DNA of 64,000 nt from Blumeriella jaapii. Its lineage: Eukaryota > Ascomycota > Leotiomycetes > Helotiales > Drepanopezizaceae. The stretch covers positions 1,781,211 to 1,845,210 of the forward strand of contig VWND01000005.1 in NCBI GenBank assembly GCA_009599575.1, in the 5' to 3' direction. Positions within the stretch are counted from its first letter, which is position 1, and each line of letters opens with the position of its first letter. Below, one piece after another: positions 1 to 10,946 of the stretch. Position numbers and translations under genes: made by a program. Under the pieces are notes generated by a model, which was not told the DNA's origin, made no database searches, and saw only the letters and a list, made by a program, of their open reading frames with translations.

Positions 1-1364
1 TCCTCAAACTCGCAGCCCTCGAGCAGCATCTTCGCGATGCCCTGGGCCGCCAGCCAGATGACGGGCATGCCGTGGCCGTTGAAGCCGGCCAGCACGAACT
101 GGTCCTCGGCCGGCGTCCGGGCCTCCCACCGCCACGGCGCCAGCGACCACCCCCTCCCGGCGCCGCGCGGCGCCGGGAGCCGGCCGACGTGCGGGTTGCC
201 GTCGAAGCTGTAGCCCATGATGCCGGACCAGACGCGGTCGACGCGCGCGCCGGTGTCCTCCCAGCCGTGGAAGAAGCGTTGCATGTAGCCGTCGAAGTGG
301 GCCGCGCCGGGCTCGACGAGCGTGCTGTCGTCGACGGTGTTGTACCACCGGGCGAGGAAGGGCCGGAAGCGCGCGCTGGCGCCGCCCACGACGATGCTGC
401 CGTCGATCTTGGGCGTGAGGTAGGACAGCGTGCCGTCGTCCTCGCGGATGATGTACGAGTTGCTGAGGAGCGGAGCCCGCCGGCCGGCCGGGAGCGACAC
501 GTGCGCGCAGTTGCCCTTGCAGGGCACGATGGCCTTGTGGTACTCGGGGAGCAGGCCGGCGACGTAGGCGTTGTTGGCGTAGATGACCTGTTTGGCGTGG
601 GTCGTGCCGCGCGCGGTGCTGACGATGAAGCCGCCCTTCGGGTCCGGCGTGACCTTGGTGACGGCCGTGTGCGTCTGGAAGTTGACGGCCTCGTGCTCGA
701 CGAGGATCTGGGCCAGGCCGAGGATGAACTTGTAGGGCGTGATGGTCGCGGCCGTGTAGGTGGCGCAGGCTTTGGCGCCCTTGATGCCCGAGATGTTCTC
801 GGCGTCTTCGGGGCGGGCGAAGAAGACGTCGTTCATGTACTTCAGCTTGTGCGACACCATGTCGTCGTAGGTCGCCCGGGCCGCGACGGCCGCCGCCTCG
901 TTGAGCCAGACGTCGACGGTCCGCGTGAGCGTGAAATCGCAGTCGATGCCCTCCGTCTCGATGACCTTCTTGATGGCCTCGAGGTGGGCGATCTCGAACT
1001 CGGCCACCTCGACTCCGGCCTCCAGGCCGTCGCGCCGGATGTAGGTGGGGATGTGGCCGTACAGGTCGGGGCGCAGATGGCCTCCGTTCCGGCCCGTGGC
1101 GCCCGAGCAGATCCCTCGCGCCTCGAGAAGGGTGACGGAAAGCTTGTTCTTCATCTCGCCCCTCTTGAGATGATAGGCGGCGGCGACGCCGGCATAGCCC
1201 GCGCCCACGATCACCACGTCGCTCCACGGGGGCAGGTCCGGCGTCGTGCGGGCGTCGTGGAGCGCGTGGAGCTGCTCGTGCCAGAAGGACGGCGTCGGCG
1301 TCCCCACCGGACGATAGTCTGGGAGGAGGCTCGTGAGGGCGTGGGCGTGGGCGCGAGACGCCAT
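1..1364 (-). CDS. FAD-dependent oxidoreductase (DAO family), 3' end beyond window
   Basis: Probably oxidises an amine or amino-acid-like substrate with FAD, as members of the DAO superfamily do; the substrate cannot be told from sequence. The start ATG is at 1364-1362 and the frame stays open without an intron for 454 codons to the window edge. Near the N-terminus VIVGAGYAG (about residues 51-59) is the dinucleotide-binding GxGxxG, followed by an acidic residue at E81 and the SGATGRNGGH segment (about 88-97), the usual second FAD-contacting motif. Near the visible end, GFNGHGMPVIWLAAQGIAK is the C-terminal FAD-binding strand-loop-helix typical of the family, so few residues are missing. No signal peptide is evident, suggesting a cytosolic or organellar enzyme. 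A Zn2Cys6 regulator gene lies just upstream on the same strand. Long open frames on the other strand and in another minus frame are arginine-rich shadows caused by high GC. Confidence 0.88.
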   Translation of the reverse strand, partial: MASRAHAHALTSLLPDYRPVGTPTPSFWHEQLHALHDARTTPDLPPWSDVVIVGAGYAGVAAAYHLKRGEMKNKLSVTLLEARGICSGATGRNGGHLRPDLYGHIPTYIRRDGLEAGVEVAEFEIAHLEAIKKVIETEGIDCDFTLTRTVDVWLNEAAAVAARATYDDMVSHKLKYMNDVFFARPEDAENISGIKGAKACATYTAATITPYKFILGLAQILVEHEAVNFQTHTAVTKVTPDPKGGFIVSTARGTTHAKQVIYANNAYVAGLLPEYHKAIVPCKGNCAHVSLPAGRRAPLLSNSYIIREDDGTLSYLTPKIDGSIVVGGASARFRPFLARWYNTVDDSTLVEPGAAHFDGYMQRFFHGWEDTGARVDRVWSGIMGYSFDGNPHVGRLPAPRGAGRGWSLAPWRWEARTPAEDQFVLAGFNGHGMPVIWLAAQGIAKMLLEGCEFE

Positions 1365-1576
1365 GGTCTGGATGGATGTGAAAAGGGTTGACGGCGCCCA
1401 CGGCGCAACGGGCGGGGAGGGTGGATGACGACACGACTGGCGCACGGTGAATGCGGCGCCGGCGAGAGAGCAGTGGCCGCGCTGCTGCGACGAAGAGGCG
1501 GCGACGGAGAGGCAGAGCAGAGCAGAGCAGGTCGGCAGCTGGAGCACGAGGGCGCTGGTCGTCCATGAAAACAATG

Positions 1577-1618
1577 GGAAGCGAAGCGAAGCGAGGCGAG
1601 GCGAGGCGAAGCGACGCG
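1577..1618. repeat. Short tandem repeat (GAAGC/GAGGC)n
   Basis: About eight consecutive five-base units alternating GAAGC and GAGGC, lying about 215 bp upstream of the FAD oxidoreductase start codon. Confidence 0.7.
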
Positions 1619-2629
1619 ATGCGCAGAAACCACCCGGGTTCCCAGGAGAAGTCGAGGTGAAGTGCTCACTCGCCCCGGACCCGGAAAGCAGGAACTCAGA
1701 ACTAAAGAACTAAGGTAGCTTCCCGCCCGCTCCGCAGACGACGCCTTGTCTGTGGCTCCGGCTGCTTCCGAGCGGCAAGGTGAGTTCGCCGTCGAGGACT
1801 AGCTCGCGGTACGGGACGGTACGGGACCTGGTACCTGGGAAGTACTGGGTACCTTGCCGGTACTCGATGCTTGGTGGGCACTTGGTGCGGACGAGGGTAC
1901 CTCTGCGGTCCTCGCTACCTCCCCCGTACTTGGTGGCGTACCTACTCAGCACAGTCGCGGCCGCACATGTCCTGTGTGTTCTTACGTTCTTACTCAGTCC
2001 GTCTCATTTCCGGCTCTCGGCTCTCGGCTCTCGGAGCGCTGATCCCATCTGAGACGGTCCGGAGAGACGTGGGCGGTGAGGGACCTGCCCTGTCCGGCCC
2101 TGTCTTGCCCTGACCTGCCTGGCCCTGGAGTCGGGAGCTCCGAAAAGCTTCAGTTGGCTTCGGACTGGATAAGCGAGCTCCGACGCGGCATGGGCGGTGC
2201 CAAGCCGCATCGGGACGTGTCAATCAATACACATCGTGTGGATGTACGATGGGCGGCACTTACCACGTACAGTACCGTCAGTACATGGCGGCCGGCGGCC
2301 CTCGGTAAAAGTAAACAAAACACGACGCCGCGAGACATGCCACCAAGCCGAGCAGGTGGCGTGTGTCCACCGCTCTCTGCGCTCGTCTTCGTATCCATTT
2401 GACTTTCCCCTCGCCCTTTCGCCAACAGAGGTCCGTGATCGTCGAGACACCCTGAGGTCTGCCTTGGGACGACTCGCGACCGCCGCGTGTCCTTACGTGG
2501 GAAAGTCTATTCCGCGGGAGATCCTTATTTACGGGACAGTAGATACATCGTGCTCAGGACGTGGGCCTGCGGGGAAATGCGGAGCGATCCTGGGGAACGA
2601 TGAGCTTCGCAGGAAAAGCGAGAGAGAGA

Positions 2630-2631
<2 letters not shown>

Positions 2632-2662
<31 letters not shown>

Positions 2663-2735
2663 AAGAGAAAGAGAAAGAGAGAGAGAGAGAAAAAAAGAGG
2701 CAGAGAGAGAGAAAGAGAGAGAGGGATAGACGCCA
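2632..2735. repeat. Poly-G tract (30 G) followed by GA-rich tract
   Basis: Thirty consecutive G at 2632-2661 run into about 75 bp of GA-rich purine sequence on the same strand. Homopolymer length is unreliable in most assemblies. Confidence 0.85.
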
Positions 2736-2874
2736 GAGCCAGAGGACGCATCTGACGTCCAGCCAGCCATAGGTGAGGGGCGAGGTCGGCATGCATGCGC
2801 GTGGGTGGCGTGAACGAGACCCCCGTGGTGAGAATCGCGGCGGCGGCATAAAGAACGGGAAAAGCTTCCAGCCA

Positions 2875-5364
2875 TCATGACGTAAAGTTCTGCTGGCTCA
2901 GCTCCAACCAATCGCCCTGGGTCCAATCCACAGTGTTGAGCCAGTCGAGGTCGTCCATGGCCATGAGGGCCGGGTCCAAGTCATGCATGAAGCTCGTCCC
3001 CACGAGCCCATCGCCGCCCGGCGACGGCGGCGGCGGCAGCTGGTCCGGCGCCACGTGGGCCGGGCGCTCCGTCTGCGCATGCGGCGGTCCCGGGGCTCGA
3101 GGGGGGTAGGTCGGACGAGGTGCGTCGATGGCCGTGTCGATGATCCGCTTGACCACCTTCTTGAACTTGCCGCACAGCTGGGCGTTGTTGTCCGTCGGGC
3201 GGATCCAGTCCAAGAAGGCGATGAACATGGTCAGCGATTGCACGACCTCGGACCGCGAGAGCTGCACCGGCGCGGGCGCGGCGATGGTCGAGGTGGGCGC
3301 CATCGGCGGCGCGAGGTTGCTGGCCCGGAGGAGCTCGAGACAGAGGATGCCGGCGCTGGGGATGCCATACGACAAGATCTGGCACAGCCGGTCAGCGACG
3401 ACGCACGAGGGGGGACGGAGGTCAGGCCCTACTCACGACCCAATCGAAGGAAAAGTTGTAGTCCCGAAGATGCTCGCGGCTCGCCCAGAACGAGAGGACG
3501 ACTTGGATCATGTCGTAGGCGACATTGAAGAGGTCTTGCCCGTTCGAGTACCCCCCCGAGACCATCAAGCGCTGCAGCAGAAAGGCACACTGCAACACAT
3601 CCAGCTGGATACGGGTGATGAGGTATCGCTCGTGCGGCGCCTGCTTCCACGCCGACGACACATCCTGGTGCTCGATGGTGTCGTACCGGATGTGCGGCGG
3701 ATAGGTGCGGACAATCTGTTCCAGCTGTGTCACCAAAGCACTGGGCCACGGTCAGAAGCGAGATCGCGCGTCAAGCAACAAAACAAATAGGCGAGCGCCT
3801 TACTCGACCTGTGCTTTGGTAAACTGCAACGTCGCCGTGAGCGACAAGCCCAGGATCTCCTCCCGGATCGGCGAGAGGAGGCTCACGGCCCGGAGCCACG
3901 TAGAGGCATAGATCTTCTTGTCCGTGTCCAGCCACGGGCGTCGAGGGTTTGGAGAGCCGCTTGGAATCGCGCGTGGCCGTTGTACACGTCCTCCTCGCAG
4001 AGGTCGAGTGGGGGAGGGATATAGCAAAACCGCTTGTCCAGGATCGGCGGTCTCCCGCTGAACAGACTCTCGCACTTGTCGATGTGGAAGAACGAGGAGG
4101 AGATGATGCTTCGATACTGCTGCCGCGGCGTCGTGATGGGAGAGACCGGCAGGCGATGGAGCCCAGCCGTGATGAAGGCCGCACCCGTGGTGCCAAAGTC
4201 CATCCTGATATGATCACCTGCGCGCCATGTCAGTCAAGATGCGGTCGCGGTCGACGGCGACGGGTGCGCACTTTCGTCGCTCACGACGTTGCTGCGAAGC
4301 TTCGCGCAGTTCTTCATCAGCACAATGATAATGTCGTTGATCTCCACAAAGTCGTCACACAGCCTCAAGCAGTTGTCGGCACACACCCTCATGTTCTCGG
4401 CCGCGGTCTGCCGATTCATCCCATGCTGCTCGGCCAGCTGGAAGATCGGATCCCACTCCTGCTTGTGTCGGAACATCATGCCGGCCCACGTAAACAAGAT
4501 CCCGATCATTTCCCAGCGCAGCCGCGGTCCTCCGAACCAGTTGTGCCAGCTCTCATCGTCCGGAACGCCCGGCTCCGGACTCGGCCGCCGCTCGTTTCCG
4601 TTCGCAAAGAGGTCGCGCGCCATCCGAGCCACCGAGGCCCGGGATCGATGAGAGCCCAGCGCGGCGCCGTGCTCGCGCCACACCTGGTCGAGACACTGCC
4701 GGATCATGGTGGGCGACTGCCAGACGTCGTACATCTCCCCGACGTTCTGCATCAGCATCTCGCACGTGCGGAGGCTCGGGAACTCCATCAGCGTGTCGAT
4801 GGCCAGCTCGCGGCGAGAGTTGCGGGCGTCGAAGCCGCGGCTCGCCAGACTTGGGCCGGACAACGACCCCCGACCGCCATCGTCCTCCGCGTCGTCCAGA
4901 ATGGCCGGCCCGAAACTGGCGTGGTTCTCCAGGAAGACGGCCGAGTACCGGGTCGTCGTGCCATAGGGCATGCCCTGCTTCTGGAACAGCGAGCCGCGTC
5001 GATCGTGCCGGTGCGCGGCGCCCGCTCCGGCTCTCGGGAGAGCCGGCGACGCCGGTCCAGCGGGCGATGGGCCGGAAGACGTGACATGAACGCTCTCCTT
5101 CTCACCAGGAGTCTTGGTGGGGCTCGATGAAGCGCGGTGCGTCTCCTCGCTCCCAGGCAACGCAGGGGAGCGATGTGAAGCTGGGGGCGAGGCCACGACG
5201 CCGCGCGGCTTGCTCATGGGATTCGGATGATAGACGCAGTCCAACCGGCGCAGAACACATCGTGAGCATCTCGGCCTCCCGTGGTCGCATCGGACTTTGG
5301 TCTTTCGACACGGCTCGCACGCCTGAGGCTGTCCGTTTCGCCGGAGGCCCCGCTCAGGAGGCAT
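2875..5364 (-). CDS. Zn2Cys6 fungal transcription factor (frameshift in exon 2)
   Basis: Nuclear DNA-binding regulator. Exon 1 (5364-4272) encodes a binuclear zinc cluster with Cys16, 19, 26, 33, 36 and 43 (C-x2-C-x6-C-x6-C-x2-C-x6-C), followed by a Ser/Pro-rich linker and the fungal-specific regulatory region. Further exons are 4217-3804, 3740-3437 and 3378-2875, all with GT-AG introns; the first intron has a clear TGACTGAC branch site. The joined product would be about 771 residues, normal for the family. Within exon 2 the frame changes by one base near 3940: RFQAALQTLDARGW is in one frame and DTDKKIYASTWLRA in the next, at a point where relatives usually read GWNTD. A 71-bp GT-AG intron (about 3998-3928) could also restore the frame but would delete conserved residues. 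Targets are unknown; the adjacent oxidoreductase is one candidate. Confidence 0.85.
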
Positions 5365-6190
5365 TCTCCGACGGACGCGGGCGAAACCTGGGCGGTCGAT
5401 TAATCGAGAGCGTCCCCCCTATGTCGGTTGAACATACATACCTAGGTACAGTACATACACACACGAGACGGGGATGGTGAGATGTGCCGTCCTGCCTCGC
5501 TTGGGCGATCCGAAGATGCGAAGTCAACACGAGAGGGGCCACGCGAGAGGGAGCGCTTATCGCGAGGAAAATAATCGGCACGAGAGTCTAAGCCCAATCT
5601 GCCGAGCCCCACAGACATGGCTGGATCCAGTTCACGTGTGGAGATGTTTACAGTACATAGGCTCAGAGAACACACGGCTTGACATACATTCACAACGGCC
5701 AGAGAGAGTCACAGTGCGTTTGCCCAAGCACCCTGCCTTCGTGGCTGTGGGTGATGCTCGTGCGGTGCTCTACGTAGGCCCGAATGGGCGTGCCCCGCGA
5801 CGAGGGGCAACTTGACGTTGATCGACGACGCGGGAATTCTGGGACGTTTCGGTGGTGTGCACACGCGCAAAGGCGTCGCGCTGGTATTGGATCATGTGCG
5901 TGGGGAAAAAGGTGGTACACAGGTAGGGTGGATGTGGACGGCGAGAAACAATGTTTTGGTACGATTTCCTTAAGCGAACAACGCCCCCAAGAAGCAAGGG
6001 CGCACACCAGACCAGCCAAAAATCGGCCTTTCGAAGACGCGCTTCAAACGGATTAATGGCATTTCTAATCTAAAGGGTAAACACTCCGGTCGGATGATGA
6101 ATGGAAAGGAAAAGAGAGATTGAAGACCGAGGCCTGCAACCGTTGCTGCCAGCAAGGCTTGCTCCAGACTGGTCGCCCGTCAGCTTGCCA
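5365..6190. other. Intergenic between the S41 peptidase 3' end and the Zn2Cys6 gene start
   Basis: About 825 bp without a credible coding frame. It includes several GTACAGTACATAC-like words near 5440-5460 and 5650, and must carry the promoter of the transcription-factor gene and the terminator of the peptidase gene. No sharper signal was seen. Confidence 0.55.
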
Positions 6191-8633
6191 TCAGCGGCGG
6201 CGGCGGTGAGGGCGATCGAGCCGCAGTGACTCTCCGAAGTCCGAAGTCCATCGCTTCGCAATGGTCGCCTGAGTGATCCCAAAGGCCGGATCGATGGTGT
6301 TCGGGATTGACGTGTCCACAGGAACGATGCTGCCCTCGACGCAAAACTGTTGCGGGTCCGTAAACGAGGCGTCCACCGTCTGCTTCCACATCTTGTCGGG
6401 GTCCATCAGCGAATCCTTCGTGTAGTATACCCTGCAGTTCGCGGGCGCGTCGAGGAACTGCAAGGGGACCTGGGCGTCGGTTTGCCGAAAGGCGTTTTGC
6501 AGGTTGATGCTACCGGGACTGAACAAATTCGCGGCGCGTTTGGAGGCAAGTCCTTCGGCGAGGATGCCTACATTGCCCTCTTTGAGCGCTTTCTTTTGGT
6601 CGGCAGGGGCGAGAAGGATGGTCGCGGCGGCGAGGTCGGATATCTCGTCAAAGCCAGCCACTTGCGAGCCTTCGACGCCGGCCACGGCTTGCATAGGACC
6701 GGTCGTGGGTCGGCCACCGGCAACGGTCGTCTTGATGTTCTTCTGGTCCGTCATCATGTATGCGAAGATGGTACATGCCGATCCGCAGGTTCCATCTGTA
6801 AGCAGAACGATGTCCTCCGGGGCGAAGACGGCGGGAGGAGGATTGGGGTCGTCGCCAAAACCGGTGAGATTGAATTGCTCGCCGTCATCGTTCATCAGCA
6901 GTTTGAAGAACGGCGAGAATTTGTCGTCGTAGATTGTGACGGGAGTGATGATCTCTTCGACTGATTGGAATTGCTCCGAGTTGAGTTTGAGTGTGCTGCC
7001 AGGTAAAAGATTGGTGGAGATGGTACTCCCGGCAATCGTTGTGAAGGCAGCATTCTCTTCATCGTTTTGGGGCGTGTAATTTGCGGGCACGGCAGCAAGC
7101 GCATTGGCAATGTCAACAATGCCGTCGGAGAGTCTCATGTTGTAAGCTTCGAACCACGGGACCCCCGGGAACAACTGTGATCGATGTCAGTGTATGTTCA
7201 GAACAGGAACGAGATACCAACCTGCAAGAATGTTTCAAACGCAGCAAAGACGTATCCACCGTCGTTAGCCTGGAGATCGATGATAAGCTTCTTCTTCTTG
7301 TGGTGTTGTGCCTTGTTTAAAAAGCTGGCCAGAACTTTCTGATAGTCGGTCATGTACTCGACACCACCCATATCCATGTCCAGTGGTGCGAATGCAAGAA
7401 TCGACAAAACCGCCACGTCGTCGTATCCGGACCCCTCGAGAAAATATCCAGCCATGGCACCCGCGCCACCATCACGAATACTAGAGAGACATCAGGTCAG
7501 CCCATGCCGGAAATGGCCTCGAGTCGCGGACAGGACAACTTACACGGGAGTCGGGAACCCTTGAATGTTCGGCGGAACATCTTGTGCGGTGTCATTGGCC
7601 GAGTTTGATGGACTCGAATCTGTGTTGGCGGTCGAATCTTGCTGCTCTGTCGGCGTGCAAAATTTGTTGTAGAAATCCTCGCCAGTGGTGACGCCAGTGA
7701 GATCGATTCCATCTTGAACAATGGCAAAGCTGTCTCCCGTCTCTTCCTGCCCATTGTCGTATGTCACAGTCACGCTGGGGCCCTGAAAGAACGGCGCTCG
7801 AGCGACGAAGAGGAATCCCCGGCTGGTAGCATATGTTGGGAATACTGAGTTCCACTGCGAGTCGGGATCTTGAAAGAAGCTGTACTCGGCGTTTTGGGTC
7901 TCGATGAACTGCGCAGCATCGATACCGTTGATCTTCGTGATGGCGGGGGCAACACCAGTGCTGTTTTCACCGTAGAGATCGGCTGAAAAGATGAGCGAAA
8001 GATTTTGGCATGTCAGGATCAAGACAGCTTACCAATATGATGCAGCGTAGGGGGGGATTTCCCGTCGATCGAGATAGAGACGAGATCTGAAGTCAACTGA
8101 TTCCGGAATTCGAACACCTTGAAAACATCGGGGATGTGGCCAAGATGCACGTCGTGGGCGGAACCCCACAATTTGAGTAGATCTACCCCGAAATCATATT
8201 CGTTTTTGTATCCTCCATTCGTCGCGGTCGTCGAGATTGTGTCCAAGCCAGCGTCGATATCAACGGCGGGAAATGGGTAGGTAGGCGGGGGGTTCTTGAG
8301 ATAAGTACGCGTGCTCTGCCATGATGCGAATACCTTCAAGCTCTTGATGAGATCTGCTGATGGCCCGGCCTTGTTGGGAACCGATTGGAGGCAATCGTAA
8401 GCCAGCTGAGCTGGCACTTTCGGGAAGAATTGACCTGTCATTGGAAGTCAGCATCAGATCCTCGAAGCTCTTGAGGTTACGCTCAACATACTGTTTGGGT
8501 CCGCGGCAATCTGATCTGCAATTTGCTTAGCAGCTTGACCACATGCATCCGAACTGGCAGAATTGTGTTGAGGGTGATCAGGCGCGGCTTCGAGAACGGT
8601 GGCGAGAGCCAACAAACAACAGATGATCCTCAT
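6191..8633 (-). CDS. Secreted S41 family serine peptidase
   Basis: C-terminal-processing-type serine peptidase, extracellular or vacuolar. Exons are 8633-8492, 8434-8033, 7982-7544, 7480-7222 and 7174-6191; all four introns (about 45-65 bp) are GT-AG and phases agree, giving 741 residues. The first 15-18 residues (MRIICCLLALATVLEAA) form a signal peptide. The C-terminal half holds the S41 core; TDGTCGSACTIFAYMM carries the likely nucleophile at about Ser546, followed by a GRPTTGPMQAV segment. The middle contains a PDZ-like or prodomain-sized stretch and an Asn/Ser-rich linker (about residues 295-320). Similar fungal proteins are annotated CPAF-like, and some sit in ribosomal-peptide clusters, but no DUF3328 oxidase or KR-flanked precursor repeat is seen here. 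The start was chosen for the signal peptide; an upstream in-frame Met would place a second hydrophobic segment before it. Confidence 0.88.
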
Positions 8634-10785
8634 GGCTCCGCAGGAGGGAGAAGCGATCCGAGATATAAAACCGGTCATAATGAAGGAAAGAATCGAAATA
8701 ATAATCAACAACAAAAACGAGTGACTGTCCGCATATAAGCAATGCCAATCGGTCACGCTTCAGCTGCTTGCCCTTCGACTCGGGGAGGCCTTGCCCCTTA
8801 TGTTTATCGAAATCGTCTGAAGAATTGCGGGCTGCTTCGGCCAAGGGAATTCAAACGACTTGCACTGTGCTGCAAATACTTGCTTCCCCCCGGGTTAAGC
8901 ACCTACGAAACTCAAACCAGGGGTTCCTGTCCTGAATTTCAGGGACACCAAACTCTCAGGGGTGGTTTGATTTGGCCTGAGAGAAAGTATAAGAAAATGG
9001 AAGCTCCTTACAGGGGATTTCAAGTTGACTTTTCCGTGTTACCTGCAGAAGATCAGTGAGGGAGTATGCTCTGACGGAGGCCAAGCAGAGGGCAGCTTCC
9101 AGAGACTATTCACTGCCATACCGAACAAACCCTGAGGTTGAGGTCCTGGGGACTGGATTTCTCCAACTTCAATGGCGGAATGAGCAGAGACTGGCTTGTG
9201 TGGAACGAAAACACCTTTCGTGCCGGAAATGGAAATCAACGTGTCTAATCATAAAGTGTCAAACTGGCGCATGAGCATGATACAGATAGATCAAACCTTG
9301 CTACAACTGGACAAGAAGTCGAGGCTTGATTTCTGCGCACGACCGTAAGTACAAGTTGATCGATCGCTATGAATAGAGGTTATACGACCGGTTCGAACAA
9401 AAGGGAACGCTGATGGTAGATAGATTACTGGTACCAGCGATTAAGCAACGTCCCAGACCCTGTTTCTCTTACTACGATGTCAGAAGTTCACGATACATCG
9501 GGCGTTGCCGGTCTTGCTGGGATCTGGACAGTGCTTCTAAGAATTAGCATTTCTCGACATCTTAAGCTATCTTGAGAGCTGCGAAGTCACAGTGTTATCT
9601 GTCCATTTAAATGAATCGTCTCAGGTGCAGTCCCTTTCACAAGCCATGCTAGCTACAAAACAAGACAAATTTATGTACTTAACAGACATTTTCTTACCAC
9701 ACATCTGAGAGGTTTTGTAGCACCATAACTAGTCTGCAATTTTAAATAAAGTTATTTTCGACTTCGGTTCGCCAAACGTCATTTTATTTGTCACAAATGT
9801 ATCGGCAACTTAACTTTTTCGTTGAAGATAGTACTAGTGCGATGGGGTCTAAAAAGTCACCGCAAACCCTCCCCCTCACCCCCGGCAGCCAAGTAACACG
9901 TGCTCGAGGTAGCGCTGATTTTGCTGGCCGTTTTGCAAAGTAAACGAATACGCAAATCTAAGATTTCGTATTAGAGGGGCATCAAAAGCATGGCATACAA
10001 TCGACAATAGGATTTTGTATCAGTGCGCTACCACTGTTGAGGAAGATCACGTAAAAGCAGTAATTGACGCCGAAGGGTGATACACAAAAAGTTAGATTCG
10101 AGCTTTGAAAAACTTCTCGAAGCGGCCAGATGAGCAAAGCTGAATTGAGGAAGTGTATCCTGGCTACCATGGACCTGAAGTGGGTGAACTTGGTTGATTG
10201 TGTATCTAGTCAATGCTTTTGTACCGTCAGCTACTGTTTCACGTGAATAGAAAAAGCAATCAATCAATCAATCAATCAAGAAACTGAGAAGCTGCATCTC
10301 ATGAATCCTCGTCGAACAAACTGCTTTCTTTCCCGCCTACGCTTGGGCTCAAGGTTCAACAAAGCGTCTCGGCTGGAAGAAATATACTCCGTACCTCGTA
10401 TATGTGATGACAAGATAAGGCTTCGATAATTTGATGGGTTATGGATTGAGGAAGACAATACTGTACAAGAAACATTCTTTCAAAGCTTAAGTTAGCTGCC
10501 CTGAACAGGCTAGATTGTTAAACCTAACAATGGAAACGCACAGGCAAGGGACGAACGTGGCCGCACCGATAAATTACGTCGCACTAGAAGTGGATTTTAT
10601 GACATCGAGAGCTTCTGTGCTTTTGATCATTTGGGTGGGGGGCTGAACTTGGAGCAGAAAACCCATAGTGTGTTGATAAAGGCTATTCGTAACCGAAGAA
10701 ACTGTGACTTATGACGGGTAAGTTCGAGTCATAGGCCCTGTCAGCAACCTGATCCATTGGTCACCTCTACCCTGGTATAACTGTA
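8634..10785. other. Gene-free AT-rich stretch upstream of the S41 gene
   Basis: The first few hundred bases should carry the peptidase promoter. From about 9300 onward base composition turns AT-rich and only short, unsupported frames occur. A small CAAT tandem (five units) lies at about 10257-10278. Nothing else could be identified. Confidence 0.55.
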
Positions 10786-10946
10786 AAGTGTTGTGAACCT
10801 TGCTTGACAAGGGGGGGACATATAAATATTAGCATAGCGGTGCCAGAATAGACTTCTTCTGAATAGTTACGAAGTCCATTGACCGTCACGCTGTTCCTTA
10901 ACCAGGTCATGCTACCCCCCCTTGTCACGCAAGGGCTACAACACTT
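10786..10946. mobile_element. MITE-like element with ~32 bp terminal inverted repeats
   Basis: The left end reads AGTGTTGTGAACCTTGCTTG then ACAAGGGGGGG. The reverse complement of the right end reads AGTGTTGTAGCCCTTGCGTG then ACAAGGGGGGGG, so the two termini match at about 27 of 32 positions. Each arm also contains an internal small palindrome (CCTTG...CAAGG). TA dinucleotides flank both ends (10784-10785 and 10946-10947), suggesting a TA target duplication as made by Tc1/mariner-type transposases, although the left border carries one extra A. The 160 bp interior has no coding capacity. No second copy was noticed in the window. A plain stem-loop, not a transposon, remains possible. Confidence 0.6.

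Larger units (their letters stand above)
1365..2874. other. Intergenic: upstream region of the FAD oxidoreductase gene and 3' flank of the Zn2Cys6 gene
   Basis: No credible gene. It holds a short GAAGC/GAGGC tandem array (about 1577-1618), a stretch rich in GGTACGGGAC/GGTACC-like palindromic words (about 1805-1880), and a poly-G tract followed by GA-rich sequence (2632-2735). Upstream control of the FAD gene should lie in its left part. Confidence 0.6.

Noticed and set aside
4..1566. 520-codon minus-strand and 439-codon plus-strand (72-1391) open frames over the FAD oxidoreductase
   Set aside because: Arg/Pro/Gly-rich shadows of a GC-rich gene; the third reading (start 1364) carries the GxGxxG and C-terminal FAD motifs.
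1..8633. A secondary-metabolite or ribosomal-peptide cluster formed by oxidoreductase, regulator and S41 peptidase
   Set aside because: No backbone enzyme, DUF3328 oxidase or repeat-bearing precursor peptide is present in the window.
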